Assembly: GCF_016785185.1 (NCBI RefSeq)
Contig: NZ_JAEKDY010000035.1
DNA: 31,473 nucleotides
Origin: Heyndrickxia sporothermodurans
Lineage (GTDB): Bacteria; Bacillota; Bacilli; Bacillales; Bacillaceae_C
Strand: one strand, 5' to 3'
The notes beneath the pieces are model-generated. The model searched no databases and was not told the DNA's origin. It was given only the letters and a program-made list of their open reading frames with translations. Positions 16,387-23,997 of this stretch are shown one piece after another; the stretch's first letter is position 1, and each line of letters opens with the position of its first letter. Made by a program: the position numbers and the translations under genes.

Positions 16387-17065
16387 CTGTTTCTTGCTCC
16401 TTCGCGTCTATCTTGTTCATCGTTTTTCTTCTTTCTTTATTCATATTTTCCAGTTGATTTTTCAATATATGTTGAAAAGAAGGTGATTTGGAAGAATTAT
16501 TATCCGACTTTTTCTGTTTGTATTTATTTGTTAATTTTGTAATCATATCTCTCGGTTCAAGCGACTGATCGACTTGATCTTCGTAGTATTGGATAAACTC
16601 TTCAACTTCTTTTTGATTTTCAATTTCTTTAAGTAAATGGATATCTTCGCCGACACCCAAAATCAGTATTCTATTTCCTGCTTTAACGATTTGTAATGAT
16701 CGGTTACCTCCTAATGGAGTGCCTCCGAAATTTTGTATTAATCGGTTCTGCTGATACGAACGACTTTTTTTATTAATAAATTTAAGTAAAAAATATAATA
16801 AGGCAATAACAAATATTAACGCAAAAACCATTTTGACTCCATCCCATACTGTGATGATGGAATGATTAGATTTTGCAATACTATCCGCACTTTTTGTGTT
16901 TTTTTCGGATTCCTTTTTTGAATCCTTCTGAGATTCATTTGAATGTTGTTTAAACCAGTCTTGAACATTCCCATTATTTGCCTCCGCATGGGCGACAATA
17001 TGTTGCCCATACAGAGGTGTAATGAGTAAAATGAGTGTCAATAGTTTAAATACCGCTTTTCGCAC
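16379..17065 (-). CDS. fliO: Flagellar biosynthesis protein FliO (FliZ in Bacillus)
   Basis: FliO stabilises FliP during export-gate assembly. The 228-residue product starts with a hydrophobic signal-like segment (about 5-28, ending near AHAEA), has a Ser/Lys-rich linker, a transmembrane helix at about 73-95 (VWDGVKMVFALIFVIALLYF) and the FliO domain with GGTPLGGNRSLQIVKAGNRI. A charged C-terminal tail follows. In B. subtilis the gene is called fliZ; the homology is to FliO. The start is a GTG with GAGGGTG upstream. The N-terminal extracytoplasmic part is variable in the family. Confidence 0.92.
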   Translation of the reverse strand: MRKAVFKLLTLILLITPLYGQHIVAHAEANNGNVQDWFKQHSNESQKDSKKESEKNTKSADSIAKSNHSIITVWDGVKMVFALIFVIALLYFLLKFINKKSRSYQQNRLIQNFGGTPLGGNRSLQIVKAGNRILILGVGEDIHLLKEIENQKEVEEFIQYYEDQVDQSLEPRDMITKLTNKYKQKKSDNNSSKSPSFQHILKNQLENMNKERRKTMNKIDAKEQETDE

Positions 17066-17090
17066 GTTTCGTACACCCTCTTATTATCAA

Positions 17091-17453
17091 TTAAGCCAGT
17101 GTTTTTTGAATTGCTTCTATTACACGATCAGCCTGGAAAGGTTTCACGATAAAATCTTTCGCGCCAGCTTGTATAGCATCAATAACCATTGCTTGTTGAC
17201 CCATTGCTGAGCACATAATTATTTTCGCGCTTGGATCTATGCCTTTAATTTCTTTCAATGCAGTAATTCCATCCATTTCCGGCATCGTAATATCCATTGT
17301 TACTAAATCTGGTTTTAATTCTTTATATTTTTCAACTGCTTGCGCACCATCAGCTGCCTCAGCCACTACTTCAAATCCATTTTTTGTTAAAATATCTTTA
17401 ATCATCATTCTCATAAATGCAGCATCATCTACAACTAATATTCTGTTTCCCAT
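17091..17453 (-). CDS. cheY: Chemotaxis response regulator CheY
   Basis: CheY is the single-domain receiver that, when phosphorylated by CheA, binds the flagellar switch. The 120 residues carry the acidic pair D9/D10, phosphoacceptor D54 (LVTMDITMPEMDG), conserved Ser82 of CSAMGQQ, and K104 in FIVKPF. There is no output domain. In Bacillus CheY-P promotes counterclockwise rotation. It lies between fliY, one of its phosphatases, and fliO. Confidence 0.97.
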   Translation of the reverse strand: MGNRILVVDDAAFMRMMIKDILTKNGFEVVAEAADGAQAVEKYKELKPDLVTMDITMPEMDGITALKEIKGIDPSAKIIMCSAMGQQAMVIDAIQAGAKDFIVKPFQADRVIEAIQKTLA

Positions 17454-17476
17454 TTTAATATCCTCCGTTATAAAGC

Positions 17477-18637
17477 TTATAATTGTTTTATTCTTTCTCT
17501 CTGACTAACAATATCTGTAATTCTCACACCAAAGTTTTCATCAATTACAACTACTTCCCCTTGTGCAATCAATTGCCTGTTCACTAATATATCTACTGGC
17601 TCACCAGCGAGTTTGTCCAATTCAATAATAGACCCCGAGCCCAATTCAAGAATCTCTTTAACTGATCTTTTTGTTTTGCCCAGTTCTACCGATACTTGAA
17701 GTGGAATATCCAATAACATATTTAAATTTCTTGATTCAGGTGCAGCAAGCTGTTGTTCATCGAAACTAGAAAAAACAGCCGGTTGAACATTTTGTTGTAT
17801 ATTATTCTCAGTATTCGTATTAGAGGGTTGCTGTCTTATTGGTTGTGTTGCCTGAGGTTGTACCGTTTGTTTCCCACTAAATGAATCTACGTTTGTATGA
17901 CTAACTACTTGTTCGTTTATCGCGTCATAACTATTTTGTGGATTTTTTGTTTCTTTCGTTTCATTGGTGTTAAATAGGTCATCTACTAATCTTTTCCCAA
18001 AATCTAGCGGTAAAACTTGCATGATTGAGGAATCAATTAGATCTCCTACTTTTAATCGAAAAGAAATTTTAATAATTAAATCCTGATCAGGTATATTTTC
18101 AGTTCCTTCACCTGCATTTAAATTTAAAATATCGACTGTTGGTGGAGAAATGTCAACACGCTTATTAAATACTGTAGACATCGATGTAGCAGCCGAACCC
18201 ATCATTTGATTCATTGCTTCTTGTACAGCACTTAGATGTATTTCATCCATCGTTTCAGATGATTGTCCAGTTCCACCAAGCATTAAATCAGCAATTACAG
18301 AAGCATCGGATTGTTTAATGATCATCATATTTATCCCGGAAAAGCCTTCTGTATATTTAACTTGAATAGAAATATACGGATGTGGAAATTCATCTTTTAA
18401 TTTAGATTTTTCTACAATTGTAACTGTAGGAGTAGTAATTTCCACCTTTTGTGATAATAGAGTAGATAATGCTGTAGCTGAGCTTCCAAACGAGATGTTT
18501 CCAATCTCTCCTAGTGCATCTCTTTCCATTGATGTTAAGTAATCGTCGACATTCAATGTTGCATTTTCTTCTTCATCATCAGCAGTACCACGTAAAAGAG
18601 CATCAATTTCATCTTGTGAGAGCATGTTATTCATCAT
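17477..18637 (-). CDS. fliY: Flagellar switch phosphatase FliY (FliN-type)
   Basis: FliY is the Gram-positive switch protein that combines CheY-P phosphatase and rotor functions. The 386 residues hold an N-terminal CheY-P binding peptide (MLSQDEIDALLRG, like that of FliM), a CheC-type phosphatase domain with E/N active site in LGEIGNISFGSSATAL and a second copy in VQEAMNQMMGSAATSM, and a Gln/Asn/Thr-rich linker at about 215-290. A C-terminal FliN domain follows, with LLDIPLQVSVELGKTKRSV. In the second repeat AxxxEAMNQ keeps the Glu and Asn. The gene overlaps fliM by 11 bases. Confidence 0.96.
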   Translation of the reverse strand: MMNNMLSQDEIDALLRGTADDEEENATLNVDDYLTSMERDALGEIGNISFGSSATALSTLLSQKVEITTPTVTIVEKSKLKDEFPHPYISIQVKYTEGFSGINMMIIKQSDASVIADLMLGGTGQSSETMDEIHLSAVQEAMNQMMGSAATSMSTVFNKRVDISPPTVDILNLNAGEGTENIPDQDLIIKISFRLKVGDLIDSSIMQVLPLDFGKRLVDDLFNTNETKETKNPQNSYDAINEQVVSHTNVDSFSGKQTVQPQATQPIRQQPSNTNTENNIQQNVQPAVFSSFDEQQLAAPESRNLNMLLDIPLQVSVELGKTKRSVKEILELGSGSIIELDKLAGEPVDILVNRQLIAQGEVVVIDENFGVRITDIVSQRERIKQL

Positions 18638-19625
18638 CTTCTCCCCCTTTCACATCTTGTAATATTTGAACGGCCATTTTTTTACCTCTTTTTCCCGTTT
18701 GTGCAATGTATTTTGGGATTCCCTCTATTTTTACAATTACAGGGTCATTAATATTTTGATCCAATTGAATAACATCTCCTATATTCAAATTCAGAAAATC
18801 TTCAATTGTAATTTCACTAGTACCTAATTCAGCAACAAGTGGAATAATAGCTTGCTTAATGTTTTTTTCAATCTTCTCTGTTTCTTTAGGTTCTTTTTCT
18901 TTCAAACTATTATTTTGCATCCAATAGTGAACCGATAGATTGGGGATAATTGGTTCCAACACTACGTGTGGAATACAAAGATTAATCATTCCACTCGTTT
19001 CCCCAATTACAGTATTCATAGAAATTACAACAACTGTTTCATTCGGAGATACCATTTGTAAAAATTGTGGGTTTACTTCAAAATCAACTAACATTGGCTC
19101 AATTTCTGTTATATTTACCCACGCTTCCGTTAGATATTCAAATCCGCGTTCAAATAAGTTCGACATAATTTTCTTTTCAATTTCAGTCAAATTATCAACT
19201 TTATTGACACTGGTCCCTTTTCCACCCATTACAAGGTCTAGCATGGAGTATGCGATATTAGGGTTAATTTCCATTATGATTCTTCCATCTAATGGCGGAA
19301 CATCAAAGGAAGTTAATATTGTCATTTTTGGTACTGAACGAACAAATTCTTCAAATGGAATCTGATCTGTTGAAGCTACCGTTATTTGAACAAATGTCCG
19401 TAGCTGTGCTGAAAAATAGGTTGTTAACAATCTCGCAAAATTTTCATGAATTCTTGTTAAGCTTCTAATTTGATCTTTAGAAAAGCGTAGAGCTCTTTTA
19501 AAGTCATATACCTTTACTTTCTTCGTTTCTTCCTCTTTTTTAATATCCTCAGCATTCATTTCTCCCGTTGACAAGGCACTTAATAGGGCATCAATTTCGC
19601 TTTGTGATAGTACTTCACCTGACAA
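18627..19625 (-). CDS. fliM: Flagellar motor switch protein FliM
   Basis: FliM is the C-ring protein that binds CheY-P and sets rotation direction. The 332 residues show the N-terminal CheY-P binding peptide (LSQSEIDALLSAL), a middle CheC-like domain without the phosphatase residues (FERGFEYLTEAW), the GGKG loop (MGGKGTSVNKVDNLTEIE) and a C-terminal FliN-like domain. The start is TTG with GGGAGGTG seven bases upstream; no ATG or GTG is better placed. It overlaps fliY by 11 bases. Confidence 0.96.
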   Translation of the reverse strand: MSGEVLSQSEIDALLSALSTGEMNAEDIKKEEETKKVKVYDFKRALRFSKDQIRSLTRIHENFARLLTTYFSAQLRTFVQITVASTDQIPFEEFVRSVPKMTILTSFDVPPLDGRIIMEINPNIAYSMLDLVMGGKGTSVNKVDNLTEIEKKIMSNLFERGFEYLTEAWVNITEIEPMLVDFEVNPQFLQMVSPNETVVVISMNTVIGETSGMINLCIPHVVLEPIIPNLSVHYWMQNNSLKEKEPKETEKIEKNIKQAIIPLVAELGTSEITIEDFLNLNIGDVIQLDQNINDPVIVKIEGIPKYIAQTGKRGKKMAVQILQDVKGGEDDE

Positions 19626-19659
19626 TAGTCTACACCTCCCTTATTTGGTTTTTAGTTAT

Positions 19660-20088
19660 TTATTGTATTACATAGGAGGTTATATATATTTTTACAACAT
19701 TACCATTCTGTAAATAATGATCAATTTTTGTTTTTAACGTATTTGTTAATTTCTCTTTTCCTTTTCTTCCTTTTAAATCATTAGATGTTACTTCAGAAAG
19801 TTCTTCGATAACGGAATCCTTCACTTGAAAATCACGTTTTTCTAATTCTTCTTTTGCTTTTTTATTATTTGTCTCTATTTTTAAGGCAATTTTTATAAAA
19901 TGATTATCTTTTAAATTTGTCGTAATTTCAGGTACATCTAAAGAATTTTCTACAACTTCCTCAATGGAAGGCTCGGTAGTTTCCTTTTTCGTATCCATTT
20001 TATTAATAATAATAATTGCAATTGCACCGACCAATACTATTCCTAAAATAATCGTAATACTTGTAGCAATCATTTTATTCTTCATCAT
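19660..20088 (-). CDS. fliL: Flagellar basal body-associated protein FliL
   Basis: FliL is a single-pass membrane protein around the stator that supports motor torque. The 142 residues have a short cytoplasmic start, one transmembrane helix at about 6-28 (MIATSITIILGIVLVGAIAI), an acidic/Thr-rich linker and a periplasm-side domain ending in VVKIYITSYVIQ, the expected FliL terminus. Its AGGAGGTGAT ribosome binding site lies inside the last codons of swrD, and the two genes overlap by 14 bases. Two tandem ATG codons (20088, 20085) could both start it. Confidence 0.93.
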   Translation of the reverse strand: MMKNKMIATSITIILGIVLVGAIAIIIINKMDTKKETTEPSIEEVVENSLDVPEITTNLKDNHFIKIALKIETNNKKAKEELEKRDFQVKDSVIEELSEVTSNDLKGRKGKEKLTNTLKTKIDHYLQNGNVVKIYITSYVIQ

Positions 20089-20296
20089 TTATCACCTCCT
20101 GATTTAACGTACCGATAAGATTAATAGAACGGTAGAACTGATAAATTTGTTCTTGAACTTGTTCCACCGTTTCTAAAACGACATATTTATGTCCATTCAA
20201 TAATGTAATGGTCGTATCAGGAAATGCTTCAATTGTTTCAATATAAAGGGCATTTAATATAAAACTTTGCCCTTTTAATTTTGTTACAGTTATCAT
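20075..20296 (-). CDS. swrD: Swarming protein SwrD (FlbD family)
   Basis: SwrD is a small FlbD-family protein which in B. subtilis increases flagellar power and is needed for swarming. From the ATG at 20296 it has 73 residues, opening MITVTKLKGQSFILNALYIE and carrying DTTITLLNGHKYVVLETVEQV, both diagnostic. The frame stays open to a TTG at 20323, but FlbD proteins start at the MI/MITV position. No Shine-Dalgarno lies directly upstream of this ATG. The nearest is AGGAGGA at 20341-20335, separated from it by a perfect hairpin, so translation probably uses the folded mRNA. It overlaps fliL by 14 bases. Confidence 0.9.
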   Translation of the reverse strand: MITVTKLKGQSFILNALYIETIEAFPDTTITLLNGHKYVVLETVEQVQEQIYQFYRSINLIGTLNQEVINDEE

Positions 20297-20304
20297 AAAT
20301 ATTT

Positions 20305-20333
20305 CAGGACTAAGGCATGACAACTTAGTCCTG
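20305..20333 (-). promoter_or_regulatory. Spacer hairpin between a strong Shine-Dalgarno and the swrD start
   Basis: On the minus strand CAGGACTAAG pairs perfectly with CTTAGTCCTG (10 bp) around a 9-base loop. AGGAGGA (20341-20335) lies one base 5' of the stem, and the swrD ATG lies 8 bases 3' of it. Unfolded, 38 bases separate AGGAGGA from ATG; folded, the gap becomes about 9. No T run follows, so it is not a terminator. The loop also contains a TTG in the swrD frame, which is an alternative start if the RNA is unfolded. Confidence 0.7.
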
Positions 20334-20343
20334 TTCCTCCTAA

Positions 20344-21567
20344 TTATCGTTTTAGATTAATTAATTCCTGCAAAATTTCATCAGATGTTGTAATAATTCG
20401 GGTATTTGCTTGAAAACCGCGTTGTGCAACAATCATTTCAGTAAATTCCTCTGAAAGATCGACGTTTGACATTTCGAGTGAACCGGGAGCAAGTGTTCCA
20501 AGACCATCGCCTGGAATACCGTAATTTGCTGTACCTGAGTTAACCGTTGCTTGTAATAAGTTATTACCTGCTTTTTGTAAACCAGCCGGATTACTAAATT
20601 TAGCTAATGCTAGAACCCCTAATTGGATAACCTTTCCGTTGGAATAGACGCCATTTACTTCACCCATTGAACCGATATTAAAACTTTCAAGAGATCCTTG
20701 TATTTGTCCATTTGGCGTAAAAACAGCATTTAAATTTTCACCGCCGAAGGTTAATTTAGTTAGATCCAAATTAATATCATTTGACAGCACTGCCTTTCCA
20801 GTTCCATCATTTAATTTTAATTTTATTTTTGTTCCGTTTTGGGTCCATTTATTATTAGCTGCATCATAAACAAGATTGATAGAAACTTTATTATCATCCG
20901 GTTTATTCGCTGGTGGTGCATCTAATGATTTATCCTCAAAAGTCAATTTCCATGTCTTTCCATTGTTTGAACTAGTTTTTAATTCTAGTACATGTTTCAC
21001 GCCTTTTGCATCGACTACTTCAATCTGTTGAGTTTGTTCAGTTATTCCACTAACACTTTTAGGCAAATTACCAACTATTTTAATAGCATCAGTCAATTGA
21101 GAAGGCAAAATAGAATTCACGTCAACTACAATATCTTTTAAATTACCAGTACTGTCGTATTGTTGAACCTTCATTCCGTCACTGTTTACCAAAGTACCAG
21201 TATTATCTAGATAAAAGTTCCCTGCCCGTGTATAAAGATTTGAATTGCCATTTTTTACGATAAAGTATCCGTCTCCGTCGATTGCTAAATCAAGTGATCT
21301 ACCAGTTGTTTGTAGGCTTGATTGTGTATCAACAATATCAATAGATGCAAGGGTTGATCCTAAGCCGACTTGCATCGGATTTTTACCACCTTTACTATCG
21401 GTTGCTCCGCTAGCACCTGAAATTGTTTGATTCATTGTGTCTTTAAAAGTCACACGACCTTTTTTAAAACCGTACGTATTTACGTTTGCAATATTATTTC
21501 CAATTACGTCTAATTTTGTTTGGAAATTTTTCATACCACTTATTCCTGAATACATGGAACGTAACAT
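20344..21567 (-). CDS. flgE: Flagellar hook protein FlgE (long form)
   Basis: FlgE polymerises into the hook joining rod and filament. The 407-residue protein has the rod/hook N-terminal helix (MLRSMYSGISGMKNFQTKLD, then VIGNNIANVNTYGFKKGRV), the hook-core DGDGYFIVKNG near the start of D1, a large central insertion (about 150-310) forming outer domains, and the matching C-terminal helix MSNVDLSEEFTEMIVAQRGFQANTRII. B. subtilis FlgE is about 264 residues, so this is a long form with added surface domains. It is not FlgG-sized. The start has GAGAGGGG upstream, behind an 81-base leader with two hairpins. Confidence 0.94.
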   Translation of the reverse strand: MLRSMYSGISGMKNFQTKLDVIGNNIANVNTYGFKKGRVTFKDTMNQTISGASGATDSKGGKNPMQVGLGSTLASIDIVDTQSSLQTTGRSLDLAIDGDGYFIVKNGNSNLYTRAGNFYLDNTGTLVNSDGMKVQQYDSTGNLKDIVVDVNSILPSQLTDAIKIVGNLPKSVSGITEQTQQIEVVDAKGVKHVLELKTSSNNGKTWKLTFEDKSLDAPPANKPDDNKVSINLVYDAANNKWTQNGTKIKLKLNDGTGKAVLSNDINLDLTKLTFGGENLNAVFTPNGQIQGSLESFNIGSMGEVNGVYSNGKVIQLGVLALAKFSNPAGLQKAGNNLLQATVNSGTANYGIPGDGLGTLAPGSLEMSNVDLSEEFTEMIVAQRGFQANTRIITTSDEILQELINLKR

Positions 21568-21593
21568 TTTATTTTCCCCTCTCGAAATGGTTT

Positions 21594-21644
21594 AGCTGTA
21601 TCTATCGGTCAACAGCTTTCGACTTCCTTCTCGGTCCAGTCGAA
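21594..21644 (-). promoter_or_regulatory. Tandem hairpins in the flgE leader
   Basis: On the minus strand TTCGACT pairs with AGTCGAA (7 bp, 13-base loop; 21644-21618), directly followed by AGCTGT pairing with ACAGCT (6 bp, 12-base loop; 21617-21594). Both loops contain GACCGA. The first loop and its border also carry GGA twice. The pair fills most of the 81-base gap in front of flgE, the largest gap between the rod/hook genes. There is no T run. A protein-binding or processing site is likely, identity unknown; CsrA-type GGA-loop binding is one possibility. Confidence 0.5.
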
Positions 21645-21648
21645 TAAA

Positions 21649-22044
21649 TTAATTAACGATGATTGCACCGTTTATATTAGTGAATATTTGTTCACTTGCT
21701 TCTTGTAAATTCATCGCTGTAATTACCGTTTCGTTTTTTGCACTGACAATTAAGGCAGCATTTTTCACAATGACAAGCGATTCATTTATTCCTTTATTTT
21801 TAGCTTCAGAAACTCTTTGACCAATTTTATTCCATTGACTTGAATCTATTTGAATACCTCTTTGTCTTAGCCTTTCACTAGCATGCTTACTTATTGTCAA
21901 TTTTGTCGATTGCTTCGATATTGCCTTGTTTAAATGCTCAGAAAAAGGTGCTTTTCCTGCATTCGTTTTACTGTTTGAAACCTGAATAGGTTGTTTCGAC
22001 GTAATTGGATGTAATGGAACTTGACTAAATATTGGTCTATCCAT
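21649..22044 (-). CDS. Flagellar operon protein, TIGR02530 type, function unknown
   Basis: This 131-residue protein belongs to a small family found between flgD and flgE in many Firmicutes but, as I recall, not in B. subtilis. The conserved part is the C-terminal two thirds: LTISKHASERLRQRGIQI at about 49-66 (amphipathic, basic), then AKNKGINESLVIVKNAALIV and SAKNETVITAMN. The N-terminal 45 residues are polar and probably flexible. No signal peptide or membrane helix is seen. It is 12 bases after flgD with an AAGGATG-type site. Position suggests a hook-assembly role, such as a chaperone for the hook cap or hook subunit; that is inference. Confidence 0.88.
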   Translation of the reverse strand: MDRPIFSQVPLHPITSKQPIQVSNSKTNAGKAPFSEHLNKAISKQSTKLTISKHASERLRQRGIQIDSSQWNKIGQRVSEAKNKGINESLVIVKNAALIVSAKNETVITAMNLQEASEQIFTNINGAIIVN

Positions 22045-22056
22045 TAAACCACATCC

Positions 22057-22695
22057 TTAATTTTCAATTTGTGTTAATTGGTCTGCTTTTATTTTCTTGT
22101 CATTATCTAATACGAGCCAAGTATTTCCGTCTTTTGCAGAAACAGACTTTACAATTGATTTTTGTTCCTTTCCATCATCGTCGAGCCAAGTTACAGATTT
22201 TCCAATTAAATAACTTGCTTGTATTAAAGCATTTTCTTTACTTTGTGTATTTACTTGGGAAATATTAGCGGGATCTAATTCAGTTCCATCATCTAAAATA
22301 AACTTGACTGAATTTTCAATGAATCGAACTCCTTTTATAGTCCCTTTCCCTTGTAAAACTTTGGTTCCATCTTCGGAATTTTTATCTTCCACTATTTTGT
22401 GCCATGTAATTTCTTTACCGACGAATTGCGAATATGTAACTAATTGGTTCTGCTGTTGCATATCTACAAATGTTTCCATTGATTTACTCATATTCGTCAT
22501 TTGTTCTAATGATGAAAAAGTGGCCATTTGTGCAATAAAATCTTTATCTTGCATCGGATTTAATGGATCTTGATTTTGCAATTGCACCATTAATATTTTT
22601 AAGAAATCATCTTTACCTAAAATATCCGAACCCGTTTTTCTTTTTGCATTTTGCGTACTAGAGTACATTAGATTTGGATCGATTGTATTTGCCAT
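22057..22695 (-). CDS. flgD: Hook capping protein FlgD
   Basis: FlgD is the scaffold cap needed to polymerise the hook. The 212-residue protein has the conserved N-terminal export and cap segment (LGKDDFLKILMVQLQNQDPL then MQDKDFIAQMATFSSLEQM at about 26-73), a middle beta region, and a C-terminal extension with paired SYLIGKSVTWLDDDGKEQ-like segments seen in Bacillus homologues (formerly YlxG). The ATG follows AGGTGAT. It is 8 bases after fliK. Confidence 0.94.
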   Translation of the reverse strand: MANTIDPNLMYSSTQNAKRKTGSDILGKDDFLKILMVQLQNQDPLNPMQDKDFIAQMATFSSLEQMTNMSKSMETFVDMQQQNQLVTYSQFVGKEITWHKIVEDKNSEDGTKVLQGKGTIKGVRFIENSVKFILDDGTELDPANISQVNTQSKENALIQASYLIGKSVTWLDDDGKEQKSIVKSVSAKDGNTWLVLDNDKKIKADQLTQIEN

Positions 22696-22703
22696 ATCAT
22701 CAC

Positions 22704-23966
22704 CTATATTTTCTCTTCTAGTAAACTCTCTTGTAAAAAATCTGAAAATTGGACGTTATTTTCATCTTCATGTTCACTCGTTTGTGTTTGCTGCTCTTGC
22801 TCAAATGGATGTTTCCCGGATTCATTGCCACCACGTTCAAATCTCTGCGCCTCAGCCTCACCATATAGAACATCAATTTTATCTACTTGGATATTTTGTA
22901 GTGTAAAAGCATTTTTTAATTGATGTAGTTGGGAATCAAGTAATTCCTTTGCGGAACCTGTAGATGCAAACAATTTAGCCGTTATCATTCCTTTATCCTG
23001 TAAGATTTCAATTCTTAATGATCCGAGATTCTCAGGATATAGTTTAATCAACAGCTTATTTGTACCATCACCTTTAAGTAATTGTGATTTTCCAATAATA
23101 TTAGAAAAGTCTTTTACAAATTGTTGGTAATCAACTGGTTTAGAATCCCTATTTACATGAATTGCAAATTGCTCTATTTTCGAGATTTGCTGCATTGGAA
23201 CATGACTAGATAAAGACTGCTCACTTATCTCTGTTTTTGAATTGCTATTCGTGCTATTTTTAATTGCTTCTTGCTTATCAACAAATACCCTTTGAAAGGT
23301 ATTTTGTAAAATGGTATTTTTATTCTCATTACTGTCTTTCTCAAGAATCGTTTCTAATTTTGAAATGACTGTTTGCATTGATTCTTTGAGAACTGATACA
23401 TTTTTTAAATCATTTTTAGAAAGATCCATTTGTTTCGCCAAACTTTCAATTACTCCACCTGTTTTGGCAGCGATATGCAAAAAATCCGGATTCAAATGTT
23501 TAAAAGTCTCTTTCGGCAAGTTTGAAAGAACGGTTAATAAATCGGCTACACCTTTTATGTACTCACCGTCTTGCATTGATTTTTTTATCGATAACAATTG
23601 AGTCGACTGTATTGGATTATTTCCAATTAGCGAAAGAAGTTCATCTATTAAGGTAGATAATTGTTCTTGCCATTTTTCCTTTGGTAAGCCTAATACTTCA
23701 CTAATTTGATCCTCAGTTGGTTTTGTTTCATTAAGTAATAGTCCCGTACTATTATCATCTTTCATGAATCCGTTTTTTAATAACGTTAGTACCTCATTTA
23801 ATGCTTCAAGTAGATTCTGTTCACCATCGGAATTCATTCCATTTTGCGGACTCACCATCATATCAAATGCATTTTTGAATCCTTTAGACTGTTGTGCTTG
23901 ACCTATTTGACCTAATTTTTGTTGAACCGGAACTTGAACTGGCATTTGTAAAACTCCAATATTCAC
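22704..23966 (-). CDS. fliK: Flagellar hook-length control protein FliK
   Basis: FliK measures hook length and triggers the FlhB export switch. The protein has a long, poorly conserved, Gln/Asn/Leu-rich N-terminal part and the FliK C-terminal domain at about 300-395, with LLIKLYPENLGSLRIEILQDKG and LLDSQLHQLKNAFTLQNIQVDKIDV. A Glu/Gln-rich tail ends it. The frame stays open to 24044, overlapping ylxF, but a perfect AAAGGAGGTGA stands just before a GTG at 23966, giving 420 residues and no overlap, so that start is chosen. Confidence 0.94.
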   Translation of the reverse strand: MNIGVLQMPVQVPVQQKLGQIGQAQQSKGFKNAFDMMVSPQNGMNSDGEQNLLEALNEVLTLLKNGFMKDDNSTGLLLNETKPTEDQISEVLGLPKEKWQEQLSTLIDELLSLIGNNPIQSTQLLSIKKSMQDGEYIKGVADLLTVLSNLPKETFKHLNPDFLHIAAKTGGVIESLAKQMDLSKNDLKNVSVLKESMQTVISKLETILEKDSNENKNTILQNTFQRVFVDKQEAIKNSTNSNSKTEISEQSLSSHVPMQQISKIEQFAIHVNRDSKPVDYQQFVKDFSNIIGKSQLLKGDGTNKLLIKLYPENLGSLRIEILQDKGMITAKLFASTGSAKELLDSQLHQLKNAFTLQNIQVDKIDVLYGEAEAQRFERGGNESGKHPFEQEQQTQTSEHEDENNVQFSDFLQESLLEEKI

Positions 23967-23997
23967 TTGTTCACCTCCTTTCAATCGACTTAAATAA

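Noticed and set aside
20316..20318. ATG in the loop of the swrD hairpin
   Set aside because: It opens a two-codon frame (Met-Pro-stop) and is out of frame with swrD, so it is not a gene. A role as a minimal upstream frame cannot be supported.
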